From Firmicutes bacterium UBA5493 (lineage in GTDB: Bacteria; Bacillota; Limnochordia; Darwinibacteriales; Darwinibacteriaceae): 35,847 nucleotides of DNA. Below, piece after piece: positions 1 through 6,849 of the stretch (the stretch's first letter is position 1; the number at the start of each line of letters is the position of its first letter). A program made the position numbers and the translations under genes. The notes below the pieces were generated by a model. It was not told the origin of the DNA. It did no database searches and saw nothing but the letters and a program-made list of their open reading frames with translations. The stretch is taken from positions 1 through 35,847 of the forward strand of contig DIPH01000041.1 of the NCBI GenBank assembly GCA_002424045.1, given 5' to 3'.

Positions 1-208
1 GCGGGAGCGTGGATTGAAACCAACTCGCAAATATCGCCTAAGTTCATCCACTGGTCGCTCCCCGTGCGGGAGCGTGGATTGAAACCTCAAATTGTTCTCG
101 TTCCAGACGCCCCCGCTCTTGTCGCTCCCCGTGCGGGAGCGTGGATTGAAACAAGAGCTCGTTTAGATATTCTTGTTGCTGAATGTGGTCGCTCCCCGTG
201 CGGGAGCG
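1..208 (+). CRISPR. Distal end of a type I-C-like CRISPR array
   Basis: The window opens inside a repeat (1-20). Two complete 32-bp repeats follow at 54-85 and 121-152, beginning GTCGCTCC and ending ATTGAAAC, and a 21-bp truncated copy lies at 188-208. Spacers are 21-53 (33 nt), 86-120 (35 nt) and 153-187 (35 nt). The repeat contains a GC-rich palindrome and the ATTGAAAC 3' end typical of subtype I-C arrays. By that orientation transcription runs left to right, so the leader and cas genes lie off the left edge and these are the oldest spacers. The last copy loses its final 11 bases, as terminal repeats often do. None of the three spacers visibly matches the prophage in this window. Confidence 0.95.
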
Positions 209-317
209 CTGACATTTGTGAGGGGAAGTTTTACACGAGCAATATGCTAGATCTCGGTGTGGATCGCTGCGGTAGGGACGTCAAGAACAGCGTCTCCATG
301 GCTAGTACTGTCCTCGG

Positions 318-595
318 TTAAGTCTCCGAGTCCTTATCGGGCCTATAGAAAAATGAGGTGAATACGGCTAAAGCAATGCCGAAGAAGACGTGAGCGGCTA
401 TGGTTACGAAGACACCCGAGGGATTTTGGGGTAGCTTACTCTCGATGGAAGGACCTAGGATGGTACCCTGAAATCCCACCCAGGTCACCACGGAAAAGCA
501 ATTCCATCTAGAAAGAGAGAATCCATGCCTGTGTATTTGATGGAGTGCAAAAACGCTAATGAACCGAATAGACCCAAACCCCCAGGTCTTTTTCC
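318..595 (-). pseudogene. Decayed small membrane protein, frameshifted
   Basis: On the minus strand one frame reads a hydrophobic stretch (…GLFGSLAFLHSIKYTGMDSL…) that hits a stop near 482. The adjacent frame continues with WVGFQGTILGPSIE, then a clear transmembrane segment (SGVFVTIAAHVFFGIALAVF) and ends at a stop at 318-320. The two halves look like one small multi-spanning membrane protein broken by a single-base frameshift. No start codon with a ribosome binding site is visible upstream. The family was not identified. The alternative is that this is non-coding DNA with chance hydrophobic reading. Confidence 0.35.
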
Positions 596-659
596 CTCCC
601 TAAGGCACACCTTCCTAGAACGAGAATACTATACAAGGTAAATGAAGGGGGGAATTTAC

Positions 660-902
660 GTGTCAAAGAAAGCATGGGCATTGTTATTGGTTGCCGTGGG
701 CATTATAGCCGTACTTCTGGGGGCTACGGCGTCGGCTCAAGCGTTGCAAACTGTTCGTCTCTCTGAAGTAGTGCGCTCCGTCTTCTATGCACCGCAGTAT
801 GTTGCCATTGCCAACGGTTTTTTTGAGGAGCAGGGATTGAATGTTGATCTTAGCACTGCCTGGGGGGCTGACATTTGTCGCGACACTCAGCTTACTATCT
901 AA
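660..902 (+). pseudogene. ABC transporter substrate-binding protein, truncated by prophage insertion
   Basis: The GTG at 660 follows a strong AAGGGGGGAA ribosome binding site; an upstream ATG at 642 lies at the edge of that site and is not the likely start. The product begins with a signal peptide (KKAWALLLVAVGIIAVLLG, then Ala-rich cleavage region) and continues into the first strand and helix of the NMT1/SsuA/NrtA-like periplasmic-binding fold (YAPQYVAIANGFFEEQGLNV). Homology stops after the TAWGAD motif at about 872. Ten phage-derived codons then lead to a stop at 900-902. Complete members of the family are about 320-350 aa, so only the N-terminal fifth remains and no functional transporter component can be made. 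The rest of the gene should lie at the far prophage end. The natural substrate cannot be told; relatives bind nitrate, sulfonate, thiamine-precursor or taurine-type ligands. Confidence 0.85.
861..898. other. Left prophage attachment junction (attL)
   Basis: The host reading frame keeps its family resemblance up to about base 872 (TGG GGG GCT GAC) and then turns into unrelated sequence ending 27 bases before the integrase stop codon. Serine integrase genes normally sit directly beside the attachment site, which fits. The exact crossover dinucleotide cannot be defined without the right junction or an empty site. Confidence 0.6.
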
Positions 903-2389
903 CCTGGAATCCTAGCTTGAATGACCAGCTCATTGGGTGTCACTATTACTTGATCAACTAAATCCCTGATTATTCTTTGCCTCTCATCAAAATCAAGTAT
1001 TTTAATAGTTTCTTTGAGTGAGCGTAGTATGTTCTCGACTTCGTGGATCTCAGGCAGATGCAAGGGGGTCTGTTTGCTTTTCTGTTCAGCCAGCGTGGTG
1101 CTTAGTCTTGTCATTCGCTCTCCGAGCTCTCGCATTCGGTCTGATACTTCGTCGACTGACGCTAGGCCCTTTTGGACAAGGTCGATTAATCGGGCCCGTT
1201 CCTTCGTTGCCTCATCAAGATGTCTTTGTGTAACAGTTAGATCAAGATCACTACTTGGATGCTCCGTTTGAGACTTTAGTGCAGCAATTAATGATTCCGG
1301 ATGTTCTAGCCACTGAGACACTTCTTTCCAGACAGGCCTCTCTAGAATTTCGGCTTTAAAGTAGTCAAGCGAGCAGGTCTTGTTGGAACGATTGCGGGAA
1401 TTACACCTGTAATACCTTCGACCTCTTGTTGTAGTCCCGCTCATGGCAGCTCCACATAGCCCGCATCGGAGCAAGCCACTCAATAGGTAATGGCCATGGA
1501 AAGTACGCTTCTTATATAGCCTTGAAATCCTTTCAGCTTGCTTTAAGTGGGCTTGATAGGTGACCTCGTCAATAATGGCGGGAACTTCGATTAACACCCA
1601 TTGGTCCCTGGGGCGTTCTCGTGGCACAACTTTATCCTCGGGCCTACGGTACCGATTGTTTCTCTTCCCAACTGTATCATATCTCTGGAGCCAGAGCTCC
1701 CCCTTATAGAGAGGACTAGTCATAATCCTGGTAACCGTAGTGGCGGCCCATGTTTTGGCCCCTCGCTTGGTGGGAATACCCATCTCGGTAAGGCGGACTG
1801 CAATACCGCTATAACCAAGCTGTTCTTGCAGAAACCACTTAGACATCATCATGTAAACTTCAGCTTCCTCTGGGACGATGTCCAGGTTGTTTGATTTGGA
1901 ATTGTACTCGTAGCCGTACGCTCGAGGGTCATGCGTCAAACCTCCTTGTTTGGCTTTCTGCCTTAAACCTCTCATGGTGCGTTCTTTGATTTTTTCCTTC
2001 TCAAACTCTGCGATTGCCCCTCTTAGAGAATAAAACAACCGCCCTTCAGGAGTATTTTTCCAGTCGAAGTTCACAAACACCAACTTGCATCCTGATTTTT
2101 CGATCTCATCGGTTATTAACAGTTGATGGGCTAGTTTTCTCGCCAGCCTGTCCGGATCATAACAGACAAAAAACGATATACCGCCATCGCGGATCAACTG
2201 TCGTGCTCTTGTAAGGCCGGGGCGCTCTAACACGTCGCCACTAATGCCTTCGTCAACACACTCAATGATCGTCGTTGCTCCTAGTTCTTTTGCCTTTGCT
2301 CTGCACTGAGCTATTTGATCGGGGAGGCTGTAACCGTGCCTCGCTTGATCCTCTGTGCTTACCCTGGGATATATGATTGCTAGGCTCAA
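899..2389 (-). CDS. Large serine recombinase (phage integrase)
   Basis: This 496-aa protein catalyses site-specific integration of the phage by cutting and rejoining DNA through a serine. The N-terminal resolvase/invertase domain starts IIYPRVSTEDQ with the nucleophilic Ser near residue 11, and carries the usual GISG and DPDRLAR motifs. A recombinase domain follows (about 160-280), then a zinc ribbon (CGLCGAAMSG with the partner Cys pair in YYRCNSRNRSNKTC, about 315-345), then a coiled coil (about 375-450). Length and order match large serine integrases. The start is TTG at 2389 with a GGAGGGAGATCA ribosome binding site. The stop codon is about 27 bp from the attachment junction, which supports its role. 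A leftward promoter at 2531-2558 probably drives it independently of the repressor operon. Confidence 0.95.
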   Translation of the reverse strand: MSLAIIYPRVSTEDQARHGYSLPDQIAQCRAKAKELGATTIIECVDEGISGDVLERPGLTRARQLIRDGGISFFVCYDPDRLARKLAHQLLITDEIEKSGCKLVFVNFDWKNTPEGRLFYSLRGAIAEFEKEKIKERTMRGLRQKAKQGGLTHDPRAYGYEYNSKSNNLDIVPEEAEVYMMMSKWFLQEQLGYSGIAVRLTEMGIPTKRGAKTWAATTVTRIMTSPLYKGELWLQRYDTVGKRNNRYRRPEDKVVPRERPRDQWVLIEVPAIIDEVTYQAHLKQAERISRLYKKRTFHGHYLLSGLLRCGLCGAAMSGTTTRGRRYYRCNSRNRSNKTCSLDYFKAEILERPVWKEVSQWLEHPESLIAALKSQTEHPSSDLDLTVTQRHLDEATKERARLIDLVQKGLASVDEVSDRMRELGERMTRLSTTLAEQKSKQTPLHLPEIHEVENILRSLKETIKILDFDERQRIIRDLVDQVIVTPNELVIQARIPG

Positions 2390-2477
2390 TGATCTCCCTC
2401 CGTGCTAGTAAATAACGTATGGCTCGGGACAGCAGCTCCCGGTCACCATTGTCGTCAAATACAACCGTGACTTTCAT
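2262..2477 (-). CDS. Small 71-aa protein overlapping the integrase 5' end
   Basis: The ATG at 2477 has a good GAGGTGGGGCGAAA ribosome binding site and is the first start on the transcript from the promoter at 2531-2558. The N-terminal half reads like a real small protein (MKVTVVFDDNGDRELLSRAI). The C-terminal half overlaps the integrase in another frame by 128 bases and is polar and irregular. It may be a short regulator of integration, a translational coupling leader, or a gene whose original 3' end was replaced when the integrase start moved. No family was recognised. Confidence 0.5.
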   Translation of the reverse strand: MKVTVVFDDNGDRELLSRAIRYLLARREIIEPSNHISQGKHRGSSEARLQPPRSNSSVQSKGKRTRSNDDH

Positions 2478-2530
2478 TTTCGCCCCACCTCAGTAATGTA
2501 TATGAAGTGGGAATCTAATGTACTACTTAT

Positions 2531-2558
2531 GCTATATTGGGAACGTGTATTCTGTCAA
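2531..2558 (-). promoter_or_regulatory. Putative sigma-70/sigma-A promoter for the integrase
   Basis: On the minus strand there is a perfect -35 hexamer TTGACA (2558-2553), a 16-base spacer and a -10-like TATAGC/TAGCAT (from 2536). It lies 54 bases upstream of the 71-aa ORF and downstream of the leftward terminator, so it would transcribe the integrase separately from the repressor operon. Confidence 0.55.
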
Positions 2559-2560
2559 TG

Positions 2561-2587
2561 GAGAAAAAATATATGGGCCGAGGCCCA
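2561..2587 (-). terminator. Rho-independent terminator of the leftward lysogeny operon
   Basis: Read on the minus strand, TGGGCC TC GGCCCA (2587-2574) forms a GC-rich hairpin followed by TATATTTTTTC. It lies 29 bases after the stop of the 72-aa gene at 2616. A second weaker GGGCC…GGCCC hairpin precedes it (about 2588-2608). Confidence 0.7.
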
Positions 2588-2615
2588 GGGCCAGCATTGA
2601 ACCGGCCCTATTTGA

Positions 2616-2834
2616 TTACCAACCTAGGAATGTTGGAGGCTTTTTGTTTCGTAATGCCTTAGCCAGAGGTGAGTAATATCCTGCTTTTCTCTTAATTTTT
2701 CGTTTGAAGTTAGTGCCAGCCCTCAAAGGTTTTGTAATGGCAGTAATGCCAGTCTTTCGTTTAACAGCTTTCTTCGCCTTGGTAATGCCAAGCATTGTCT
2801 TGGCGGATGGTTTCCTATACCTAAGAAGTTTCAC
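2616..2834 (-). CDS. Small highly basic conserved phage protein
   Basis: The protein has 72 aa. The GTG start at 2834 is chosen because a GGAGGGGATC ribosome binding site sits directly upstream; longer in-frame extension would run into the preceding gene. The sequence is dense in Lys and Arg (KLLRYRKPSAKTMLGITKA, then repeated KRK and NFKRKIKRK motifs), with no membrane segment, and looks like a nucleic-acid-binding small protein. From memory, similar RYRKPS…GITKAKK proteins occur in Firmicutes prophages, but their function is not known to me. It is the last gene of the leftward lysogeny operon, just before a terminator. Confidence 0.7.
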   Translation of the reverse strand: MKLLRYRKPSAKTMLGITKAKKAVKRKTGITAITKPLRAGTNFKRKIKRKAGYYSPLAKALRNKKPPTFLGW

Positions 2835-2905
2835 GTCTGATCCCCTCCGATAACAAGTAAATGTGGTAGCAGAGAATGATGCTGCGTTCTCAATCAACCA
2901 GACCT

Positions 2906-3916
2906 CTACCGTCTGCCAAAAACTAATAGAAAGGACAAAATCAAGGCTACAATTGAATATACTAAGCATCCGATCGACGTAGTTTTAGTAGTTTTATTTG
3001 AAAGACGCTCATTATTGATCACAGGTGATGTATCATCCTTTGAATGAAATCGATGAGATTGCTTTGATTCTTCGGTAGTACGTTCTTCGCGTCTGATTTC
3101 GATAACGTATGAGAGAACCCGTTGTTGATGGGCTGGGCAGACCCCCTTGAAGAATCTGCCGTCAATGTTATGGGTGCAGGTCCGCCAATTCTCGTCAGAA
3201 TTAGGATCGATTGTTGTTGGTAATGACTCTAAACCTTCCAATACTCGCTCCCGTGAAAAGGCGGGGCACAACTCGTACATCGATGCTTTTTCTTTCATTC
3301 GCTTTCCAATTGATAGCTTGTCCACATGCCAAACACCATTAGAATCGAAACGGCCGTACGTCCACCATGCATGGTTCCATGAGCTAACCTGCAACCTGTG
3401 GCACCCAAATGGATTTTCTGTAAACATGCTGGCTCCCAAACAAAAACTGGGATTGCTGCTTCGACACTTGTCGCCATAGCAGTAGTTAAGTCCTTGAATT
3501 ATCTTCCGATCAACGATAGAGCCGTTGATAACGACAAAACTACTTTTCCAATTTGAAACTAGCTCATAAAGAGCAATAAAGTCCAAATACTGCTCAGATT
3601 CAGGTCCATATATGGCTTGGTGAATTATGTTCTCCATCTCATCTGTAGAGCGAATATACTTGGGAGCTGCCTCTGCAAGGGCAACGGCTTTTGTATAATT
3701 CTTAGATGTGGACTTTCCAAAACTAAGAGACACATACCACTCTCCAAAGTCCACAGTGTTGGTTGCCAATGTTGGCGCACTAGGCACAGCAGTCGCTGCA
3801 GGAGAATCATACGTTTCATTCATGGTGCGAGCGCTGGTGGTAGACGAATCCACTTCGGTTCTTTTCTCTAACTGTTCAATCCCATGATCTAACTTATTGT
3901 ATTGATTTCTATGCAC
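2906..3916 (-). CDS. Cys-rich tail-anchored protein of unknown function
   Basis: This 336-aa protein starts at GTG 3916, placed by the ACGGAGGGGGACAGT ribosome binding site; an upstream ATG at 3973 lacks one. It has a low-complexity Ser/Thr/Ala N-terminal stretch (about 20-55) and a central domain with Trp-rich motifs (SSWNHAWWTYGRF). Several Cys pairs could bind zinc or form disulfides (CYGDKC, SFC, GC, LCP, CTHNIDG, GVCPAH). A single transmembrane segment sits at the very C-terminus (IGCLVYSIVALILSFLLVFG) and ends in GRR. That is the layout of a tail-anchored cytosolic protein. Its position in the lysogenic operon next to a nuclease-like gene suggests a lysogenic-conversion or superinfection-exclusion role; that is inference. 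No family was recognised. Confidence 0.75.
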   Translation of the reverse strand: MHRNQYNKLDHGIEQLEKRTEVDSSTTSARTMNETYDSPAATAVPSAPTLATNTVDFGEWYVSLSFGKSTSKNYTKAVALAEAAPKYIRSTDEMENIIHQAIYGPESEQYLDFIALYELVSNWKSSFVVINGSIVDRKIIQGLNYCYGDKCRSSNPSFCLGASMFTENPFGCHRLQVSSWNHAWWTYGRFDSNGVWHVDKLSIGKRMKEKASMYELCPAFSRERVLEGLESLPTTIDPNSDENWRTCTHNIDGRFFKGVCPAHQQRVLSYVIEIRREERTTEESKQSHRFHSKDDTSPVINNERLSNKTTKTTSIGCLVYSIVALILSFLLVFGRR

Positions 3917-3983
3917 ACTGTCCCCCTCCGTATCAGCAACCGAAACCCCTCCCAAACATAAATCCGGCAACACTTTTGTTTAG

Positions 3984-5060
3984 TTAATCCGAGAGCCTAC
4001 TAGATGCTATAGCTTTTAGCTCACCACTGTACTTGTATAGATCATCTACCGTGTTGATGTCATGCGTAATCCGGCTCTTATCTTCTGTTGGGAAAGTGAC
4101 ACGTTTCCTTGTCCCGTCCAAGTGAAGCCTGCAGATCCATTTCAATCGGTTGTCGTCTAGCACGATGCCAAAATAGGATTCAGTATCTCGATGGTTGATT
4201 CGCTCCTTATCTACGATATCACCTAGAATATGACGAACAATAAAGAGCCCCTCAAGCTCTTCTTCTGTAGTTACAATGCGAGGGACTTCTTCTGTTGCAG
4301 ATACTTCTGATTCATCAGAGGTTTCTTCAGCCTCCTTGTTAGGGGCAGAGCTGGCTCTGAGAGCTGCAGTTATCTTATCGCTCATGAGCTCGTTAATATA
4401 CTGATTAAGAGACTTTTTGACAATGTCACGAAACTTATCAATCACGTTCTGGGTACGCATACCCGAATAGACTTCGCCAAGGATATAGCGGACAAAATTA
4501 TCCGATGGCTCGCTAAGCTGTTGATCCATGAACTTCATGATCTCATTAGAATATTTGAGTTCTTCTGCAGTGTCAAAAATGGTTTCGACATCAAAAGCAT
4601 TCTTGTGAAATTTCTTCAACTCATTAACATAGGGTTTCTTGACATTGGTAATATCAAATTCAAGGAACGGCCTTGAGTCCATTTTGTTTTTCTCTTCCAG
4701 GTCAGTGAAGAACTGATACCTTATTCCATTGGTCAAGATGGCAAACTTAGCTGAAGTGGTTCCGAAGTAGCGGAAGAGCTGCGAGTCATGTTTTTCCAAG
4801 GTATCTCCACACCACTTGGCTTCGATCAATATCACTGGTTGTCCATCTTTAATAATTGCATAATCAACCTTTTCTCCCTTCTTGATGCCTACGTCCGCTG
4901 TGAATTCCGGCAGAAACTCGGTTGGATCGAATACATCATATCCAAGCAGTTGGAAAAAGGGCATTATAATCGATGTCTTAGTAGCTTCCTCGGTGGTGAT
5001 GGTTTCCTTTAGTCTTTCCACCCGCTTAGCAAATTGTTTGAGCTCGTCTATAAAGTCCAT
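3984..5060 (-). CDS. Type I restriction HsdR N-terminal-like (PD-(D/E)XK) protein
   Basis: This 358-aa protein resembles the N-terminal nuclease domain of type I restriction R subunits (HSDR_N). The core motif is visible as D66 (EKVDYAII), E80-A-K82 (VILIEAKW) and Q94 (QLFRYFG). There is no helicase domain, methylase or specificity subunit nearby, so it is not a complete restriction system. The middle is helical (residues about 160-240), followed by an acidic linker and a C-terminal domain (about 265-350). A GGGGGTTAGGGA ribosome binding site supports ATG 5060. Stand-alone HSDR_N proteins are common beside prophage repressors. It may act in phage defence or in maintaining lysogeny; the active residues look intact. 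It lies between the ImmA-like gene and the tail-anchored gene on the same strand. Confidence 0.8.
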   Translation of the reverse strand: MDFIDELKQFAKRVERLKETITTEEATKTSIIMPFFQLLGYDVFDPTEFLPEFTADVGIKKGEKVDYAIIKDGQPVILIEAKWCGDTLEKHDSQLFRYFGTTSAKFAILTNGIRYQFFTDLEEKNKMDSRPFLEFDITNVKKPYVNELKKFHKNAFDVETIFDTAEELKYSNEIMKFMDQQLSEPSDNFVRYILGEVYSGMRTQNVIDKFRDIVKKSLNQYINELMSDKITAALRASSAPNKEAEETSDESEVSATEEVPRIVTTEEELEGLFIVRHILGDIVDKERINHRDTESYFGIVLDDNRLKWICRLHLDGTRKRVTFPTEDKSRITHDINTVDDLYKYSGELKAIASSRLSD

Positions 5061-5128
5061 TCCCTAACCCCCAAACATATATTTGAAAACACCTTTTTCT
5101 CTTCTATAAATTCTTCCGACAACTCACA

Positions 5129-5602
5129 CTAAAAAATCACATCGTAGCTGACCTTTAGTTCGGCGACAACCTCCGCGTGTTCACTTGATACCTTTAAGAG
5201 TTCACCTTTCGAATCCACAAACTCGGGCAGGACATAAAAATAGTCCGCCAATTCTTGCCTGTTCAATCCATCTTCCAGGCGCTCCAGAAACGTATATGTA
5301 TCAATCATTAAGTCGACTGCCCATTTCGTGGCCAAGATCTCATTCTTATTTGCATAGAGAGAGCTTGTCCCGTTAGGGGCTATAATGTGGTGTCCCACTG
5401 TCTTAAAATGGTGTCCTAATTCATGGGATAAGACGCAGCGCAGTTTGCGTTCATTGGTGTGTAATTGGTGGGAGAGTGTTACTACTGGTGCGGTCATGGT
5501 TGGGGTATATGTGTAGAGTCCTTGAATGTGTGTGAAGTCGTGCCACTCAATCTTGATCCCCTCGTAGTCGGCTAGCTGATACAAAAAGTGGGTGGGAATC
5601 AA
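5129..5602 (-). CDS. ImmA/IrrE-type metallopeptidase (DUF955)
   Basis: This 157-aa zinc protease family protein carries HELGHH at residues 60-65 (HEXXH, with the third ligand probably E88 in NKNEILATKWAVD). The family cleaves phage or ICE repressors in response to DNA damage or other signals, as ImmA does for ImmR of ICEBs1. The gene overlaps the stop of the upstream repressor by 4 bases (ATGA), so the two are translationally coupled and very likely a repressor/anti-repressor-protease pair controlling induction. Confidence 0.9.
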   Translation of the reverse strand: MIPTHFLYQLADYEGIKIEWHDFTHIQGLYTYTPTMTAPVVTLSHQLHTNERKLRCVLSHELGHHFKTVGHHIIAPNGTSSLYANKNEILATKWAVDLMIDTYTFLERLEDGLNRQELADYFYVLPEFVDSKGELLKVSSEHAEVVAELKVSYDVIF

Positions 5603-5955
5603 TTTTTGTCTTTTTCCTCCTTCTTGGCATATTTCGCCATAATATACTCTACGTAGTCCAGCACCTCCTTTTTGGCTTCGGGCGATAGCTCGGTAAACCC
5701 TTCAGGAAGATAGGGAGCGACGGTTTGGGGGAGTTCGCGGGTTTGGGTAGACTTGCGTACTAGACCGAGCAGATAATCTGACGTCACACCATAGAATTGT
5801 GCGAACTTAGAAAGCAGATCATCTTCCACAGGCCTTTTCCCGTTCTCAATCCGAGACAAGACGCTGTTATTAATACCAAGAGCTTCCGCCACTTCGATCT
5901 GCGACAGATCCCGGTCCTCCCGGAGAGCTTTTAGTCTGGAACCGACATTCACCAT
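5599..5955 (-). CDS. cI-like prophage repressor (XRE family HTH)
   Basis: The protein has 118 aa. The start is ATG 5955 with a GAGGGATGTCTT ribosome binding site; an ATG at 5976 upstream has none. The N-terminal HTH-XRE domain is clear (LSQIEVAEALGINNSVLSRI, residues about 17-36), and the C-terminus is a short helical and acidic-to-basic tail (YIMAKYAKKEEKDKN). It presumably binds the 15-bp TTGCT…AGCAA dyads in the adjacent control region, repressing rightward early transcription. The coupled ImmA-like protease gene downstream suggests inactivation by cleavage or destabilisation rather than RecA-style self-cleavage, since no LexA peptidase domain is present. Confidence 0.9.
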   Translation of the reverse strand: MVNVGSRLKALREDRDLSQIEVAEALGINNSVLSRIENGKRPVEDDLLSKFAQFYGVTSDYLLGLVRKSTQTRELPQTVAPYLPEGFTELSPEAKKEVLDYVEYIMAKYAKKEEKDKN

Positions 5956-5988
5956 AAGACATCCCTCATTTTCCATTCTTGCAAAACC

Positions 5989-5997
5989 ATTCTATCA
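5989..5997 (-). promoter_or_regulatory. Extended -10 promoter for the repressor operon
   Basis: On the minus strand TGATAGAAT (5997-5989) gives an extended -10 element (TG-n-TAGAAT). The -35 region upstream is only T-rich, as is usual when an extended -10 compensates. It lies 34 bases upstream of the repressor ATG. Confidence 0.45.
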
Positions 5998-6022
5998 CTT
6001 TTCCGTTTTGGAAAAAAGTATT

Positions 6023-6101
6023 TTGTTAATATAGCAAAATAGTGCTTGACTTTGCTGAACTAGCAATATAAGATATAGACAAGGACTTGCTAAATTAGCA
6101 A
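6023..6101. promoter_or_regulatory. Three 15-bp dyad operators (lysogeny switch)
   Basis: Three related palindromes lie between the divergent regulators: TTGTTAATATAGCAA (6023-6037), TTGCTGAACTAGCAA (6052-6066) and TTGCTAAATTAGCAA (6087-6101). The consensus is TTGCT-n5-AGCAA. Centre spacings are 29 and 35 bp. The middle site fills the spacer of the rightward promoter, so binding there would block early transcription, like OR1/OR2 of lambdoid phages. Confidence 0.75.
6046..6074 (+). promoter_or_regulatory. Rightward early promoter (PR-like)
   Basis: The -35 TTGACT (6046-6051) is followed by a 17-base spacer and a -10 TAAGAT (6069-6074); TATAAG at 6067 is an alternative. The spacer contains an operator dyad. 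It reads toward the Cro-like gene at 6121. Confidence 0.6.
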
Positions 6102-6120
6102 ACAGGAGGGCGGTGACAAC

Positions 6121-6393
6121 GTGAATCGAACGAGCATAAACCTGATCTTCATCAAAAAGAGACGTATGGAGTTGAGGCTCACACTGCAGGAAATGGCGGA
6201 ATACATGGACTTCAAGAACGCCTCAACATATATGAAATATGAAAAGGGCGAGTATGCGTTCAAGGCCGATCAACTGCCTGCATTGGCAAAAAAACTCCAA
6301 TGTAACTTAGGAGATTTTTTTACAAACGAGTTTGCGGATTTAGCAAATGCAGGACAGCCAGATGAAACCTCCGCAACTAAGGAGACTGCCTAA
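6121..6393 (+). CDS. Cro-like HTH regulator
   Basis: This 90-aa first gene of the rightward operon starts at GTG 6121 behind AGGAGGGCGG. The HTH-XRE domain spans about residues 8-65 (LTLQEMAEYMDFKNASTYMK), with the variant recognition region typical of short phage regulators, and a Cys/Phe-rich end (LQCNLGDFFTNEF). It is divergent from the repressor and shares its control region, so it probably antagonises it as Cro does. A fourth operator-like dyad sits within its own 3' coding sequence at 6332-6346. Confidence 0.85.
   Translation: MNRTSINLIFIKKRRMELRLTLQEMAEYMDFKNASTYMKYEKGEYAFKADQLPALAKKLQCNLGDFFTNEFADLANAGQPDETSATKETA
6332..6346. promoter_or_regulatory. Fourth operator-like dyad inside the Cro-like gene
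   Basis: TTGCGGATTTAGCAA matches the control-region consensus TTGCT-n5-AGCAA in 9 of 10 arm positions. It lies about 240 bp from the nearest intergenic site, a distance compatible with repressor-mediated looping or with a roadblock to transcription. Confidence 0.45.
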
Positions 6394-6477
6394 CCAAATT
6401 CTACCACCGAAGTGATTCACAGCAGAAGTAGCTAAGCGTGGAAGTTTAACACAGTATTCAAGGAAGGGGTGAAACCT

Positions 6478-6606
6478 ATGGCAATCACGTATCGGAGTGC
6501 TATTGAACGCATCACAATTGGGCAAGCGCTGAAGCTGTACCACGAACATGAAGTGTGTGTAATCATCGATGAAGGGCAGCATGTGACCCTTGCTGATGAG
6601 GATTAG
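6478..6606 (+). CDS. Tiny 42-aa hypothetical protein
   Basis: ATG 6478 follows GGAAGGGGTGAAACCT. The product has a helix-like first half (IERITIGQALKLYHEHE) and a beta-hairpin-like end (VCVIIDEGQHVTLADED). The arrangement and the IGQALK/IGEALK motif recall the 48-aa protein at 22566 in this same phage. No function is known; it lies in the early operon. Confidence 0.6.
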   Translation: MAITYRSAIERITIGQALKLYHEHEVCVIIDEGQHVTLADED

Positions 6607-6629
6607 ACGGAAAGTAGCAGGTGAGAAGC

Positions 6630-6809
6630 ATGGGAAAGACGCCTCAGTGGAGAGTGACCACCAACGTTGGATTTTATCAAGTCTGGAGGCAGACGAGACC
6701 TCTGGAACCAGGGGAGCCGATGCATAGTGGAGTCAGAGAGTGTCGAGGGCATTTTGTCACCAAAGAAGAGGCAGAGGAGTACGCAAAGGTTTTGAACGCT
6801 GAAGAGTAA
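6630..6809 (+). CDS. Small 59-aa early phage protein
   Basis: ATG 6630 is preferred (AGGTGAG upstream); a GTG at 6621 in the same frame is possible. The product ends in HFVTKEEAEEYAKVLNAEE, a pattern seen in small phage proteins where a beta strand leads into a helix. No Cys, membrane segment or catalytic motif is present. Function unknown. Confidence 0.6.
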   Translation: MGKTPQWRVTTNVGFYQVWRQTRPLEPGEPMHSGVRECRGHFVTKEEAEEYAKVLNAEE

Positions 6810-6849
6810 GTGAGGTCACCAAACTACCCAAACAAAGGAGGTTTGACGG

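Noticed and set aside
21..187. CRISPR spacers targeting this prophage
   Set aside because: The three spacers were compared by eye on both strands and no convincing match was found; a search against phage databases would be needed for their true targets.
64..321. 85-aa ORF across the CRISPR repeats
   Set aside because: It reads through the repeat-spacer array with no ribosome binding site and repeated repeat-encoded residues; it is a by-product of the array.
3984..5060. Complete type I restriction-modification system
   Set aside because: Only the HsdR N-terminal-like domain is present; no helicase, methylase or specificity subunit is in the neighbourhood.
5129..5955. Toxin-antitoxin pair (HTH plus small partner)
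   Set aside because: The HEXXH motif and position beside phage operators fit the ImmA/repressor arrangement better than any toxin family.
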